Below are positions 25,690 through 35,142 of a stretch of 64,000 nucleotides of DNA, in pieces. This DNA comes from Microbacteriaceae bacterium VKM Ac-2854 (GTDB lineage: Bacteria > Actinomycetota > Actinomycetes > Actinomycetales > Microbacteriaceae). The stretch covers positions 558,001 to 622,000 of the forward strand of contig JABMLH010000001.1 of assembly GCA_013205085.1 (NCBI GenBank), in the 5' to 3' direction. Under the pieces are notes generated by a model, which was given only the letters and a program-made list of their open reading frames with translations, was not told the origin of the DNA and ran no database searches. Position 1 is the first letter of the stretch; each line of letters starts with the position of its first letter. Made by a program: the position numbers and the translations under genes.

Positions 25690-26577
25690 ATGAGTATTCC
25701 CACCCTGCCCGAACCGAACGCTCGGCGACCGATCGGCGTGGGCGGCTGGCTCGCGATCGGCGGCGCGCTGGCGGCGGGCGTGGTCTACACGGTGGTCCTC
25801 GCGGTGCTGCTGGCGCTGACCTCCGGCAGCATCTTCTCGCGGGCGGCCGAGTGGGCGCAGGCGGGCGATTCCGCCGGCGTCGATCCGTTCGACGACTTCG
25901 ACGACTCCGGTGACGCGGACCCGACGGACCCGCTCTACGACTATCCCGGGTACGAGCAGGGCGATTCGGGCCTCATCCTCGCCCAGCCCTCGGCGGAGCA
26001 GGCGCGGGCGACGGCCCGGGAGGCGCTCGCGCTCGCGCAGAAGACCCTCGGCACGCAGTGGGACATCCCCGGTGACGAGCGCTACGAGGACGCCACCAAC
26101 GACTACGGCGGGCCGTCGCTGCTGCACGACTACAGTTCGGCGGCGCGCGTGCACGCGATGGATTCCGTTCCGGCGCAGACGAAGCAGGCGCAGGTCGACC
26201 GGCTCACCGAGGCCCTCGCGCCGCTGGGCTTCGACACCGTCGATGTCGCGGACGATCCCGAGGAGTGGGCCGAGGCCGGGTACCACATCGACGGCAACAA
26301 CGACGTAACCGGGGGAGCGGACTCCCCGCTCTGGATCGTTACGTTCTACTCCAGTACCGACTTCGCGCCCTACCTCGAGTTCGGCATCGTCGACGACGCC
26401 GACGCCGACGTGTTGGACGGACTGAGCGAGTGGGACATCGACTCGACCGACACCGGGCTGTACCTGCAGGCCTACGCCTGGAAGCTGCTCGAAGAGAACG
26501 ACCGGCAACGCTTCATCGACGCGATGGACGCTTTCGGCGGCGTCCAACCGTACGACGACGGCACCGCGACCGCCTGA
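25690..26577 (+). CDS. Hypothetical membrane-anchored protein
   Basis: A 295-residue protein I do not recognise. One hydrophobic segment (about 18-48, GVGGWLAIGGALAAGVVYTV) anchors it, followed by an Asp-rich stretch (DPFDDFDDSGDADPTDP) and an acidic outer domain. GAGAGGACGAC precedes the ATG. It is divergent from menC and its role is unknown. Confidence 0.75.
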   Translation: MSIPTLPEPNARRPIGVGGWLAIGGALAAGVVYTVVLAVLLALTSGSIFSRAAEWAQAGDSAGVDPFDDFDDSGDADPTDPLYDYPGYEQGDSGLILAQPSAEQARATAREALALAQKTLGTQWDIPGDERYEDATNDYGGPSLLHDYSSAARVHAMDSVPAQTKQAQVDRLTEALAPLGFDTVDVADDPEEWAEAGYHIDGNNDVTGGADSPLWIVTFYSSTDFAPYLEFGIVDDADADVLDGLSEWDIDSTDTGLYLQAYAWKLLEENDRQRFIDAMDAFGGVQPYDDGTATA

Positions 26578-26675
26578 TCGTCGGCCTTCTCCCCGCTTCG
26601 CGACCGTGGAGCGTCGCCGCGTGCCGGATCTTCCGACGAGCTGAGGCCGGTCCGCGTACCGGTATTCGACTCCGG

Positions 26676-27512
26676 TCACACCACACTATCCCGCACCCGG
26701 ACGGGCACGCCGCGGCGGGTGAGCGCGAGCCAGTAGAGGGCGTGCAGCACGAGGCCGAGTACGGCGACCACGGCGGCGACCAGGTACGCGACGTCGACGG
26801 GGCCCTCGAGCGAGGTCAGCCGACTGCTGGCCAGCGCGAGGATGATGCACGCGCCCTGCGCGTTCTGCACGGGGATCGCGAAGCGCGCCACGGCCGCGAA
26901 GCGTCGCGCGCTCGGGTCGTCCGAACCGGAGCGGACCGCGCTGGCCAGCCGGATCCGCGTCGTCCAGCCGCCGCCCACGGTGCGCATCGCGGCGCCGACG
27001 TCGAGCACGAGCGGGAGACCGATCGCGGCGGCCGCGAAGAAGCCGGTGGCAGACCCCGCCATCGTGACACGAACCGGATCGATCGCCGTGCCCGTCGCGG
27101 CGGCGGTGATCGACGCCACCGCCGATCCGGTCGCGAAGCCGATCGCGATCGCCGCCGGCATCCGGATCGCGCGACGGTGCGGGTCGTCGTCGGCGGAGAA
27201 CAGCTGGACCCGGCGCAGCGCGGGATCGATGAAGAGCGCGGATGCGGTCACGAGCACCAGCGCCACGGCGGGGGCCCCGCTCAGCAGCATCGCACCGGCG
27301 GCGGCGAGGAGGGCGACCAAGAACCCGATCGTCCGCGCCCGACGTCGGGCTCCGCTCGCCGTCAGCGTCACGGCGAGGGCCGGCGCCGCCGCCGCGATCA
27401 GCACGCCGATCATGAGCCACGCGGGCTCGTCGGCGTCGTTCGCGAGGGCCGCGCCGCCCAGCGAGATCCCGACGTCGAGCACCACCGCCCCGGTCATCCA
27501 CAGGTACCACAT
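26676..27512 (-). CDS. Hypothetical multi-spanning membrane protein
   Basis: A 278-residue protein with about seven or eight hydrophobic segments, beginning MWYLWMTGAVVLDVGIS and with polar turns rich in Arg. No transporter signature is visible and I do not recognise the family. A -10-like TAGACC lies six bases before the ATG. It is divergent from menB and may simply be a neighbour. Confidence 0.7.
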   Translation of the reverse strand: MWYLWMTGAVVLDVGISLGGAALANDADEPAWLMIGVLIAAAAPALAVTLTASGARRRARTIGFLVALLAAAGAMLLSGAPAVALVLVTASALFIDPALRRVQLFSADDDPHRRAIRMPAAIAIGFATGSAVASITAAATGTAIDPVRVTMAGSATGFFAAAAIGLPLVLDVGAAMRTVGGGWTTRIRLASAVRSGSDDPSARRFAAVARFAIPVQNAQGACIILALASSRLTSLEGPVDVAYLVAAVVAVLGLVLHALYWLALTRRGVPVRVRDSVV

Positions 27513-27584
27513 GCTTCCGGTCTACGCCTCGATCCGACCCGGCCGAGCGCACTGCCAGGCAACGCACACTCGTAGGCTGGAGGC

Positions 27585-28496
27585 ATGACCGTGCGCGTAT
27601 CCGAGATCTTCGACGAGACCCAGTGGCGCGAGGTGGCCGGCTTCGCCGAGCTCAGCGACATCACCTACCACCACGATCTGCAGGGTCAGGTGGCGCGCAT
27701 CGCCTTCAATCGCCCGGAGGTGCGCAACGCCTTCCGCCCGCACACGGTCGACGAGCTCTATGCGAGCCTGGAGGATGCGCGCACGAACCCACGGATCGGT
27801 GTCGTCATCCTCACCGGCAACGGCCCGAGCCCGCGCGACGGCGGCTGGGCGTTCTGCTCCGGCGGCGATCAGCGCATCCGCGGCCGCGACGGTTACAAGT
27901 ACGCCGACGGCGAGACGGCCTCCGGTATCGACAAGGCCCGGAGCGGTCGGCTGCACATCCTCGAGGTGCAGCGGCTGATCCGTTTTATGCCCAAGGTCGT
28001 CATCGCGGCGATCCCCGGCTGGGCAGCGGGCGGCGGACATTCGCTGCACGTGGTCTGCGACCTCAGCATCGCCAGCGCCGAGCACGGCCGGTTCAAGCAG
28101 ACGGACGCTGACGTGGGCTCCTTCGACGCCGGCTACGGATCGGCGTACTTCGCCCGACAGATCGGGCAGAAGTTCGCCCGCGAGGTGTTCTTCCTCGCGA
28201 ACGAGTACTCGGCGCAGCGCGCCTACGAGATGGGCGCCGTGAACGCCGTCGTTGCGCATGCAGACCTGGAGCGCACCGCGTTGGAGTGGGCGCGCACCAT
28301 CCTGACCAAGTCGCCGACGGCCATCCGGATGCTCAAGTACGCCTTCAACGCCGTGGACGACGGCCTCGTGGGTCAGCAGCTCTTCGCCGGCGAGACGACA
28401 CGGCTGGCGTACGGCACCGACGAGGCGGTCGAGGGCCGCGACTCCTTCCTCGAGAAGCGCGCGCCGGACTGGTCGCCGTTCCCTTGGCAGTACTGA
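27585..28496 (+). CDS. menB: 1,4-Dihydroxy-2-naphthoyl-CoA synthase (MenB)
   Basis: A 303-residue crotonase-fold enzyme that closes the second ring in menaquinone synthesis. The oxyanion-hole segments are FCSGGDQRIRG (about 86-96) and PGWAAGGGHSLHVVCDL (about 143-159). The catalytic Asp lies in VGSFDAGYGSAYFARQIG, and the C-terminal Tyr near AYGTDEAVEGRDSF is also typical. TAGGCT (27573-27578) ends six bases before the ATG. menE begins 12 bases after the stop. Confidence 0.95.
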   Translation: MTVRVSEIFDETQWREVAGFAELSDITYHHDLQGQVARIAFNRPEVRNAFRPHTVDELYASLEDARTNPRIGVVILTGNGPSPRDGGWAFCSGGDQRIRGRDGYKYADGETASGIDKARSGRLHILEVQRLIRFMPKVVIAAIPGWAAGGGHSLHVVCDLSIASAEHGRFKQTDADVGSFDAGYGSAYFARQIGQKFAREVFFLANEYSAQRAYEMGAVNAVVAHADLERTALEWARTILTKSPTAIRMLKYAFNAVDDGLVGQQLFAGETTRLAYGTDEAVEGRDSFLEKRAPDWSPFPWQY

Positions 28497-28508
28497 GATG
28501 CCGAGCCG

Positions 28509-29669
28509 ATGACACGCGAACTCGTCGCGATCGACGGTGCCGACGCGTCGGCCGTGTCGCGCGCGCTGCGGGCGGCGCTGGACGGCTCCGGGCCGGCCGT
28601 GCGGGTGGCCTCGGATCCGTTGACCTCGACCGTCGCCCGGCGGATCGCACTCGTGGTGGAGACGTCCGGCTCCTCCGGTGAGCCCAAGCGGGTCGCCCTG
28701 AGTTCGACGGCGCTGCTGACCAGCGCCGCGGCCACGGAGGCCGCACTCGGTGGCCCCGGTCAGTGGCTGCTGTGCCTGCCGACGCACTACATCGCGGGGG
28801 CGCAGGTGCTGGTGCGCTCGATCACCGCGGGGACCGATCCCGTTGTGCTGCCGGCCGGGCACTTCGACGCCGCAGCGTTCGTCCGGGCGGCGCGCGGTCT
28901 GGACGGCGACCGCCGCTACGTCTCGCTCGTGCCGGTGCAGCTCGCGCGGCTGCTGGACCTGGCCGAGGCCGATGCCGCATCCGCCGCCGTGCTGCGCCGC
29001 TTCGACGGGGTGCTCGTCGGCGGGCAGGCGACGCCGCTGCCGCTGCGCGAACGAGCCGCTGCGCTGGGAGTCACCGTGCGCCTCAGCTACGGATCGAGCG
29101 AGACGGCGGGCGGATGCGTCTACGACGGCATCCCGATCGGCTCGACGCGCGTGCGGATCGATGCCGGCCAGGTGCTGCTCGGCGGCGAGGTGCTGGCCGA
29201 GGGTTACCTCGACGCCGACTACGCGCTCGACGTCGAGCGCACCGCCAACGCGTTCCCCGAGGAGCACGGTGAGCGCTGGTACCGCACGGGGGACGCCGGT
29301 GGCTTCGAAGCCGGCACCGTGAGCATCAGCGGGCGGATGGATCGCGTGATCATCTCGGGCGGCGAGAAGGTCTCGCTCGACGCGGTCGAGCGCGTCGTGC
29401 GCGAACTCGGGGCGACGGACGCGGTCGCGGTGCGCGCCGCGGATCCGCAGTGGGGCGAGGTTCCGGTGGTCTTCAGCGCCTCCGCTCTCGAGCTGGCCGC
29501 GCTACGCGGGGCCGTCGCCGAGCGACTGGGGCGCGCCGCGGCTCCGTCGGCGGCCGTGCGTCGCGAGATCCCCCTGTTGGAATCGGGTAAACCCGATCGC
29601 CGGGCGCTGGAGCGTCTGCTCGCGACAGGCGGGCAGCCGCACGCGGGCCGCCATAGCGCGACTGGGTAA
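28509..29669 (+). CDS. menE: o-Succinylbenzoate-CoA ligase (MenE)
   Basis: A 386-residue adenylate-forming enzyme, short for the superfamily as is usual for actinobacterial MenE. The phosphate-binding loop TSGSSGEPKRVAL is near residue 53, SYGSSETAGG supplies the A5 motif, YRTGDAG the A7 motif and GGEKVS the hinge region, with a conserved Lys in LLESGKPDRRAL near the end. It activates o-succinylbenzoate for MenB encoded just upstream. Its stop codon overlaps the menA promoter. Confidence 0.92.
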   Translation: MTRELVAIDGADASAVSRALRAALDGSGPAVRVASDPLTSTVARRIALVVETSGSSGEPKRVALSSTALLTSAAATEAALGGPGQWLLCLPTHYIAGAQVLVRSITAGTDPVVLPAGHFDAAAFVRAARGLDGDRRYVSLVPVQLARLLDLAEADAASAAVLRRFDGVLVGGQATPLPLRERAAALGVTVRLSYGSSETAGGCVYDGIPIGSTRVRIDAGQVLLGGEVLAEGYLDADYALDVERTANAFPEEHGERWYRTGDAGGFEAGTVSISGRMDRVIISGGEKVSLDAVERVVRELGATDAVAVRAADPQWGEVPVVFSASALELAALRGAVAERLGRAAAPSAAVRREIPLLESGKPDRRALERLLATGGQPHAGRHSATG

Positions 29670-29672
29670 ACT
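29667..29672 (+). promoter_or_regulatory. -10 box of menA overlapping the menE stop codon
   Basis: TAAACT includes the TAA stop of menE and ends six bases before the menA GTG. menA can therefore probably be transcribed separately as a leaderless message. Confidence 0.55.
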
Positions 29673-29678
29673 CCTCCC

Positions 29679-30659
29679 GTGCCGAGTCCCAGCCGCAAGA
29701 AGTCGAGCCCTCCCCGCAAGGGCGCCGCCCGCCCCGCTACCCGCGGCGGACGACCCGGCGGTCGGCCGCAGCGCGTCGTTGTGAAGCCGGCCGGACCGCG
29801 GGAGTGGATCGGCGGCGCACGACTGCGCACGCTGCCGCTCGCGATCGCGCCCGTGCTGATCGGTACCGGCGCGACGCAGGTCTCCGACGAGGGTTGGCAC
29901 TGGGTGCGCGCGCTGCTGTGCCTGGTGGTCTCGTTGGCGCTGCAGATCGGCGTGAACTACGCCAACGATTACTCCGACGGCGTTCGCGGCACCGACAAGA
30001 ACCGCGTCGGACCGTCGCGGCTGACCGGCTCCGGCGCGGCCGAGCCCCGGCAGGTGCTCACCGTGGCGCTGTCGTTCTTCGGTGTCGCCGCCGTCGCCGG
30101 CGTCGTGCTGACGGTGCTGAGTCAGCAGTGGTGGTTCCTCGCCGTGGGCGCCGCCGCGATCGCCGCCGCCTGGTTCTACACCGGCGGCAAGCGGCCCTAT
30201 GGATACTCGGGGCTCGGTGAGCTGTTCGTGTTCGTGTTCTTCGGCCTGGTCGCCACCGTCGGCACGACCTACGTGCAGATCGGCGCCGCGAACCAGGAGG
30301 CCTGGCTCGGGGGCACCGCAGCCGGACTCTTCGCCTGCGCGGTGCTGATGGTGAATAACATCCGCGACATCCCGAGCGATCGGGTCTCCGGCAAGCGCAC
30401 GCTCGCGGTGCGCGTGGGGCCGACGGTCTCGAAGGCGCTGTTCTCGATCTTCACGATCGTGCCGTTCGGCATCTCGACGATCCTGGCGCTGTTCTATCCG
30501 TTCGCCTGGCTCGCCTACTTCGTGCTGCTGGCGATCCTGCCGGCCATCCTGATCACGCTGACGGCGAAGACGGCGAAGGAGCTGATCCTCGCGCTGCAGC
30601 TGACCAGCTTGGCGGGTCTCGCGTACGCGGTCATCCTCGGCGCGGCGCTGGCGTTCTAG
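29679..30659 (+). CDS. menA: 1,4-Dihydroxy-2-naphthoate polyprenyltransferase (MenA)
   Basis: A 326-residue UbiA-type membrane enzyme that attaches the polyprenyl tail to the naphthoquinone ring. An unusually basic N-terminal extension of about 40 residues precedes the fold. The prenyl diphosphate and Mg-binding motifs are NYANDYSDGVRGTDKNRVG (about 88-106) and NNIRDIPSDRVSGKRTL (about 226-242). Eight or nine hydrophobic segments are visible. It starts with GTG after a leaderless-type -10. Confidence 0.94.
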   Translation: MPSPSRKKSSPPRKGAARPATRGGRPGGRPQRVVVKPAGPREWIGGARLRTLPLAIAPVLIGTGATQVSDEGWHWVRALLCLVVSLALQIGVNYANDYSDGVRGTDKNRVGPSRLTGSGAAEPRQVLTVALSFFGVAAVAGVVLTVLSQQWWFLAVGAAAIAAAWFYTGGKRPYGYSGLGELFVFVFFGLVATVGTTYVQIGAANQEAWLGGTAAGLFACAVLMVNNIRDIPSDRVSGKRTLAVRVGPTVSKALFSIFTIVPFGISTILALFYPFAWLAYFVLLAILPAILITLTAKTAKELILALQLTSLAGLAYAVILGAALAF

Positions 30660-30680
30660 GGCGCCCCCTCTGATCCGCTG

Positions 30681-30740
30681 CGCTGTCGTTCAGCCCACGC
30701 GCGCTCGGCATGCCACCCGCGCGTGGACTCAACGACAGCG
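30681..30740. terminator. Two-step hairpin between convergent menA and DUF4229 genes
   Basis: CGCTGTCGTT (30681-30690) pairs with AACGACAGCG (30731-30740), and an inner CCACGCGCG (30695-30703) pairs with CGCGCGTGG (30718-30726). It lies between convergent genes. Confidence 0.6.
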
Positions 30741-30746
30741 CCGTGG

Positions 30747-31043
30747 CTACTTGTTGTCGGCGGCTTGGTCGATCGCCGAATCCTCGAAGTCGTCGTCGGT
30801 GAGCTTCTTCGGCACGTCCTTGCGCTTCTCGTACAGCGCCTCCGCGATGCGTTCGCGGGGCTTCCGCAACACGATGTAGGAGAGAGACATGCCCGCGATG
30901 CCGGCGACGATCGCTGCGGTGACCGCGGCCGTCAGCTCGGAGTCGACGAAGTCGCGTACCGCGAAGAAGGTCAGGGCGAAGAACGCCGCGAAGATCGCGA
31001 TCCGCAGGAACGAGTAGACGACGACGGCACGGCGGGTGTTCAC
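30747..31043 (-). CDS. DUF4229-type small membrane protein
   Basis: A 98-residue protein with two hydrophobic segments (VYSFLRIAIFAAFFALTFF and VTAAIVAGIAGMSLSYIVL) and a charged tail ending AIDQAADNK. The layout matches DUF4229 proteins, often found beside menaquinone genes in actinobacteria; no function is known. The start is a GTG at 31043, seven bases after a -10-like TACACT. Confidence 0.72.
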   Translation of the reverse strand: MNTRRAVVVYSFLRIAIFAAFFALTFFAVRDFVDSELTAAVTAAIVAGIAGMSLSYIVLRKPRERIAEALYEKRKDVPKKLTDDDFEDSAIDQAADNK

Positions 31044-31234
31044 GCAGACGAGTGTACGTCGCGGCGCTGAGGGGCGGTGCGTGCAGCAGATGACGCCGGA
31101 TGCGGGTGCAACCCCCGTCACGTGCGGGTTCGCCCCCGATCGTCGTCATTTACGGCACCCCACTTCCATAACGGTCCCGTCGCGAGCCGTCCACCCACAG
31201 CTACCGCACTGTTCACCAGACGTAGAATGAGCCC

Positions 31235-31588
31235 GTGATCCGCTTGTTCATCGGCCTGCTCGTGGCCGTCGCCGTCTTCACGGTCTACACCGTGGTCGAC
31301 TGCGCCATGAGCAACCGCCTCGGCATCCGCGGCGTGCCCAAGTGGGCCTGGCTGCTGATGATCATCCTGCTGCCGCTGATCGGCGCCGGGCTCTGGTTCG
31401 CCATCGGGCGTCCGCGCAAGAATCGCGAGACGGTCCGCCGTTCCACGGCACCCGACGACGACCTCGAGTTCCTCGGCAAGATCGGCCGCGACCGCGAGCA
31501 GGAGGAGCGCATCGCGCGCCTCGAGCGCGAACTCGCCGAGCTCGACGATCCCGGAGAGGCCGACGGCTCCGGCCGACGGGATGCCTGA
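31235..31588 (+). CDS. PLDc_N domain small membrane protein
   Basis: A 117-residue protein with two N-terminal hydrophobic helices; the second, WAWLLMIILLPLIGAGLWF, followed by AIGRPRK is the signature of the phospholipase-D N-terminal (PLDc_N) family. The C-terminal half is a charged coil (REQEERIARLERELAEL). Its function is unknown. TAGAAT (31223-31228) ends six bases before the GTG. It overlaps menD by eight bases, so the two are co-transcribed. Confidence 0.82.
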   Translation: MIRLFIGLLVAVAVFTVYTVVDCAMSNRLGIRGVPKWAWLLMIILLPLIGAGLWFAIGRPRKNRETVRRSTAPDDDLEFLGKIGRDREQEERIARLERELAELDDPGEADGSGRRDA

Positions 31589-33305
31589 CGCCACCGCGCC
31601 GGTGAGCGTCACCGCGATCTCGAGCGCGCCCTCGACCCGCTTCGCCGCCGCCCTGCTCAGCCGCTTCGTCGAACTCGGTGTCCGTGACATCGTGGTCGCC
31701 CCCGGCTCGCGCTCGCAGGCCCTCGCCCTCGTCGCCGCCGAACTCGACGCCGTCGGGGCGGTGCGGATGCACGTGCGGCTCGACGAGCGTTCGGCGGGCT
31801 TCCTCGCGCTCGGCCTCGCTCTCGAGACCGGTGTGCCGGCACTGGTGGTCACCACCTCCGGCACGGCGACCGCGAACCTGCACCCGGCGGTGCTGGAGGC
31901 GGATGCCGCCGGTGTGCCCATGATCGTGCTGACGGCCGATCGCCCGAGCGAGCTGCGCGGCATCCGCTCGAACCAGACCGCCGATCAGGTCGGGCTCTAC
32001 GGATCCGCGGTGCGGCTCTTCGTCGACGTGTCGGCTCCCGACGACGAGGCGGATGACGCGACGCTCGCCGAGCGCGCCCTGACGGCCGCGCGCACCGGAC
32101 CGGTGCACCTGAACCTGGGATTCCGTGATCCGCTGTCGGGCGCCATCCCCGATCTCTCCGCCGTGAGCCGCGGCGAGTACACCGCGGTCGCGGCCGTGCC
32201 CGTGGCGGAGAGCATCCTGGCCGGCCCGTCGGAGCCGCTGACCATCGTCATCGCCGGCGACAAGGCCGGCGCCGAGGCGGAGGCGGTCGCGCGCGCGGGC
32301 GACTGGCCGCTGCTGGCGGAGGTGTCCAGCGGCGCCCGTTTCGGGCCGCAGCTCGTTGTCGTCTGGCGCGAGCTGCTCGCACATCCCGACTTCGGCGGGC
32401 GCGTGCAGCGTGCGATCGTGTTCGGGCATCCGACGCTCTCCCGCGAGGTCCCGACGCTGCTGCGCGACGAGGGCGTCCAGGTGATCGTGGTCGACGCCGA
32501 GCGCGCCGAGTTCTACAACCCGGGTCACCGCGCGCGCCGCGTGGACGGCGTCGAGGTGTCCCGGCACCCGGATGCGCTGCGCGCGACCCGCGAGGAGCGC
32601 GCGTGGACGGGCTCTTGGGTGTTCACCAGCCGGGGCCTGCTCGAGGAGCGCGACCCCGACGACACCGACGAACTGCCTGACGGCGGCACGATGTCGACGC
32701 AGGATCGACGCGGCTACGCACGCAACGCGCTCGCCGCGGTGCGCGCCCCGATCACGCGGGAGTCGCTCGTCGCCGCGCTCTGGCGAGTGACCTGGCCGCA
32801 CGACCGGTTGGTGTTCGGCGCATCCCGATTGATCCGCGTCGCGGATGCGCTGCTGCCCGGCAAGAAGCTGCGCGTGTTCGCGAATCGGGGGCTCGCCGGC
32901 ATCGACGGCACGATCTCGACCGCGCTCGGCGTCGCGATCGCCAGTCAGGACGTGCCGGCGGGCACGGCCGGCGGCGTGACCCGACTGCTCGTCGGCGACC
33001 TGACTCTGCTGCACGAGATCGGCGGTCTGCTGCTGGGTCCGGGGGAGCGGCGCCCGCGCCTGCAGATCGTGGTGGGCAACGACGGCGGTGGCACCATCTT
33101 CGACGGCCTCGAGGTGGCGAAGACGGCCTCGCCGACGGCGTTCGACCGGGTGCAGTACACGCCGCAGTCGGTCGATCTGGAGGCACTCGCCCGCGGCTAC
33201 GGCTGGACGTATTCGAAGGCGACGTCGCGCGGCGACCTCGACCGGGCGCTCTCGGCTCCCGGAACCGGCCCGAGCATCCTCGAGGTCCCGCTGCCGCGGG
33301 TCTAG
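31581..33305 (+). CDS. menD: SEPHCHC synthase (MenD)
   Basis: A 574-residue thiamin-diphosphate enzyme that joins 2-oxoglutarate to isochorismate. Typical features: IVVAPGSRSQALAL (about 38-51), the cofactor Glu region RLDERSAGF, TSGTATANLHPAVLEAD, LTADRPSELRGIRSNQT, and the C-terminal Mg/ThDP region IVVGNDGGGTIFDGLE (about 496-511). The start overlaps the PLDc_N gene by eight bases. ppk2 follows after 33 bases. Confidence 0.95.
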   Translation: MPDATAPVSVTAISSAPSTRFAAALLSRFVELGVRDIVVAPGSRSQALALVAAELDAVGAVRMHVRLDERSAGFLALGLALETGVPALVVTTSGTATANLHPAVLEADAAGVPMIVLTADRPSELRGIRSNQTADQVGLYGSAVRLFVDVSAPDDEADDATLAERALTAARTGPVHLNLGFRDPLSGAIPDLSAVSRGEYTAVAAVPVAESILAGPSEPLTIVIAGDKAGAEAEAVARAGDWPLLAEVSSGARFGPQLVVVWRELLAHPDFGGRVQRAIVFGHPTLSREVPTLLRDEGVQVIVVDAERAEFYNPGHRARRVDGVEVSRHPDALRATREERAWTGSWVFTSRGLLEERDPDDTDELPDGGTMSTQDRRGYARNALAAVRAPITRESLVAALWRVTWPHDRLVFGASRLIRVADALLPGKKLRVFANRGLAGIDGTISTALGVAIASQDVPAGTAGGVTRLLVGDLTLLHEIGGLLLGPGERRPRLQIVVGNDGGGTIFDGLEVAKTASPTAFDRVQYTPQSVDLEALARGYGWTYSKATSRGDLDRALSAPGTGPSILEVPLPRV

Positions 33306-33338
33306 GTTGGGTTGACGACCCGTCAGCAAGGAGCACGC

Positions 33339-34196
33339 ATGGCCCGGCACAGCGATCCCGTCCCTACTCTCGACACCAGCGAGCTGTTGTTCGCCCCCGG
33401 CCGGCGACTCGCGGACATCGACACCGGATCCACACCGGGGTTCACCGGTTCGCGATCCGACGGCGAGAAGGCGCTCGCGGCAGGGGTGCCCGCGCTGGGC
33501 GAGCTGCAGGAGCGCCTCTTCGCCGACTCCACGGCGGGCGGCACCCGTTCGGTGCTGCTGGTGCTGCAGGCGATGGACACCGCGGGCAAGGGCGGCATCG
33601 TGCGGCACGTGGTCGGCGCCGTGGATCCGCAGGGGGTGCAGCACCACGCGTTCAAGAAGCCCACGGCGGAGGAGCTCTCGCACGACTTCCTCTGGCGCGT
33701 CCGCAAGCAGTTGCCGCTCGCCGGGCGCATCGGCGTGTTCGACCGCTCACACTACGAGGACGTGCTGATCGCCCGGGTGCGCTCGCTGGTGAGTCCGGAG
33801 GAGATCACCGAGCGCTACGCGCAGATCAACGCCTTCGAGCAGGAGGTAGCGGCTGCGGGCACCACGATCATCAAGGTGATGCTGCACCTGGGCAAGGACG
33901 AGCAGAAGCGCCGCCTCGCCTCCCGGTTGGCGCGACCGGACAAGCACTGGAAGTACAACCCCGGTGACGTCGACGAGCGTCTGCTCTGGGACGACTACCA
34001 GGAGGCGTACCAACTCGCGCTCGAGAGCACCGCGACCGCGGCGGCACCGTGGCATGTGATCCCCGCCGACAAGAAGTGGTACGCCCGCGCCGCCGTGCAG
34101 CGCCTGGTGCTGGAGGCCTTGGAGGGCCTGGACGTGCAGTGGCCGACGGCCGACTACGACGTCGAGGCCGAGAAGGCCCGCCTCGCGGCGAGCTGA
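33339..34196 (+). CDS. ppk2: Polyphosphate kinase 2 family protein
   Basis: A 285-residue enzyme using polyphosphate to phosphorylate nucleotides. The Walker A-like AMDTAGKGGIVRHV is at about residues 75-88, Walker B is in GVFDRSHYEDVLI, and the lid shows KRRLASRLARPDKHWK. Size and motifs fit the single-domain PPK2 type that acts on AMP or ADP; which nucleotide is used is not readable. The ATG at 33339 has AAGGAG in front of it, so the open frame further upstream is not used. Confidence 0.9.
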   Translation: MARHSDPVPTLDTSELLFAPGRRLADIDTGSTPGFTGSRSDGEKALAAGVPALGELQERLFADSTAGGTRSVLLVLQAMDTAGKGGIVRHVVGAVDPQGVQHHAFKKPTAEELSHDFLWRVRKQLPLAGRIGVFDRSHYEDVLIARVRSLVSPEEITERYAQINAFEQEVAAAGTTIIKVMLHLGKDEQKRRLASRLARPDKHWKYNPGDVDERLLWDDYQEAYQLALESTATAAAPWHVIPADKKWYARAAVQRLVLEALEGLDVQWPTADYDVEAEKARLAAS

Positions 34197-34216
34197 ACGG
34201 AGAGGTCGGGTCGCTA

Positions 34217-34293
34217 GACCCGCCGAAACCGCTTCGCGGTCTCGGCGGGTCGGGTCTCTAGTCCCGCCGAAACCGCTTCGCGGTCTCGGCGGG
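34217..34293. repeat. Two tandem copies of a CCGAAACCGCTTCGCGG hairpin
   Basis: Copy 1 (34217-34251) and copy 2 (34263-34293) share 31 bases exactly. Each folds as CCCGCCGA / TCGGCGGG with an inner ACCGC / GCGGT and a TTCG loop. They sit between the convergent ppk2 and secreted-protein genes and could terminate both. Confidence 0.75.
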
Positions 34294-34310
34294 TCGGGGC
34301 GTCGGCCGCG

Positions 34311-35078
34311 CTACTGCGCGTCGGACCCGTTCGACGCGGCCTCCACCACGGCGTCCGTGGTCGCCAGTCGCGACTTGGTGGTGCGCTTGACCGGGGTTAG
34401 CACGCCGGAGCCGGTGTTGACCACGTTCAGGTCGGCGCACGGCGCCGCGAGGTCGACACTGAAGGTGCGCGTCGCCGACCAGGGGTAGTCGCGGGTGAGG
34501 CGGAGGTCGGTCTTGAAGAACGGGTTCTTCGCCTCGTACACGGCGGTTCCGCTGAAGGTCGGCAGCAGCACGCCCTGCGTGGCGTTCTCGGCGCGGACCC
34601 AGTTGGTCGCCGGGGTGCCGACGGTGATCGTGGTCGGGAAGAACGATTTCGCCGGAGTGAACGTGTAGGTGCGGTTGTAGCCGTCGGTGCTCGTGAGGGC
34701 CACGGACCACGCCTTCGGCGTCGCCCACTTCACCGCGTACGGGAAGGTCACGGTCAGCTCCAGGCCCGACACGACGGCGGTGAGGCCGGCCGTGTCGGAG
34801 GAGACGGCCAGGGCGGGGATGCCCTGGTCGTGCTTGCTGACCTCGACCGCGACGGTCGATCCGGAGTGGCAGCTGCCGTCCTTGTTCAGCGAGGAGGTGG
34901 TGATCTGCAGGTGGATGCCGGTGCGCTGGGTGACGGTCGGGCAGGCGACCGGGGTGGAGGCGGATGCGAGCGGAGCGGCGACGGCGACGGCGAGGGCCGG
35001 CACCGTCCAGGCAGCCGCGCCGACGACGGTTCGGCGGGAGGTCGGGGCGATATCGGGCGCGTTGAAGCGTTCTGACAC
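34311..35078 (-). CDS. Secreted hypothetical protein with Tat-like signal
   Basis: A 255-residue protein with a twin-arginine-like motif (TSRRTVVGAAAW) and a hydrophobic stretch ending in an Ala-rich cleavage region near residue 41. The mature part is rich in Thr, Ser and Val and probably forms beta-sandwich domains, with three Cys residues. I do not recognise a family. It may be a surface or extracellular protein. Confidence 0.72.
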   Translation of the reverse strand: MSERFNAPDIAPTSRRTVVGAAAWTVPALAVAVAAPLASASTPVACPTVTQRTGIHLQITTSSLNKDGSCHSGSTVAVEVSKHDQGIPALAVSSDTAGLTAVVSGLELTVTFPYAVKWATPKAWSVALTSTDGYNRTYTFTPAKSFFPTTITVGTPATNWVRAENATQGVLLPTFSGTAVYEAKNPFFKTDLRLTRDYPWSATRTFSVDLAAPCADLNVVNTGSGVLTPVKRTTKSRLATTDAVVEAASNGSDAQ

Positions 35079-35142
35079 GGGGATGCATCTTTCGGGTAAG
35101 GACCACTCGCGTCGGATTCGGGTCGACAGCGAGCGGCGACGG

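Noticed and set aside
34217-34293. CRISPR-like repeats (also 60555-60643)
   Set aside because: Only two or two and a half copies, no unique spacers of constant length and no cas genes in the window.
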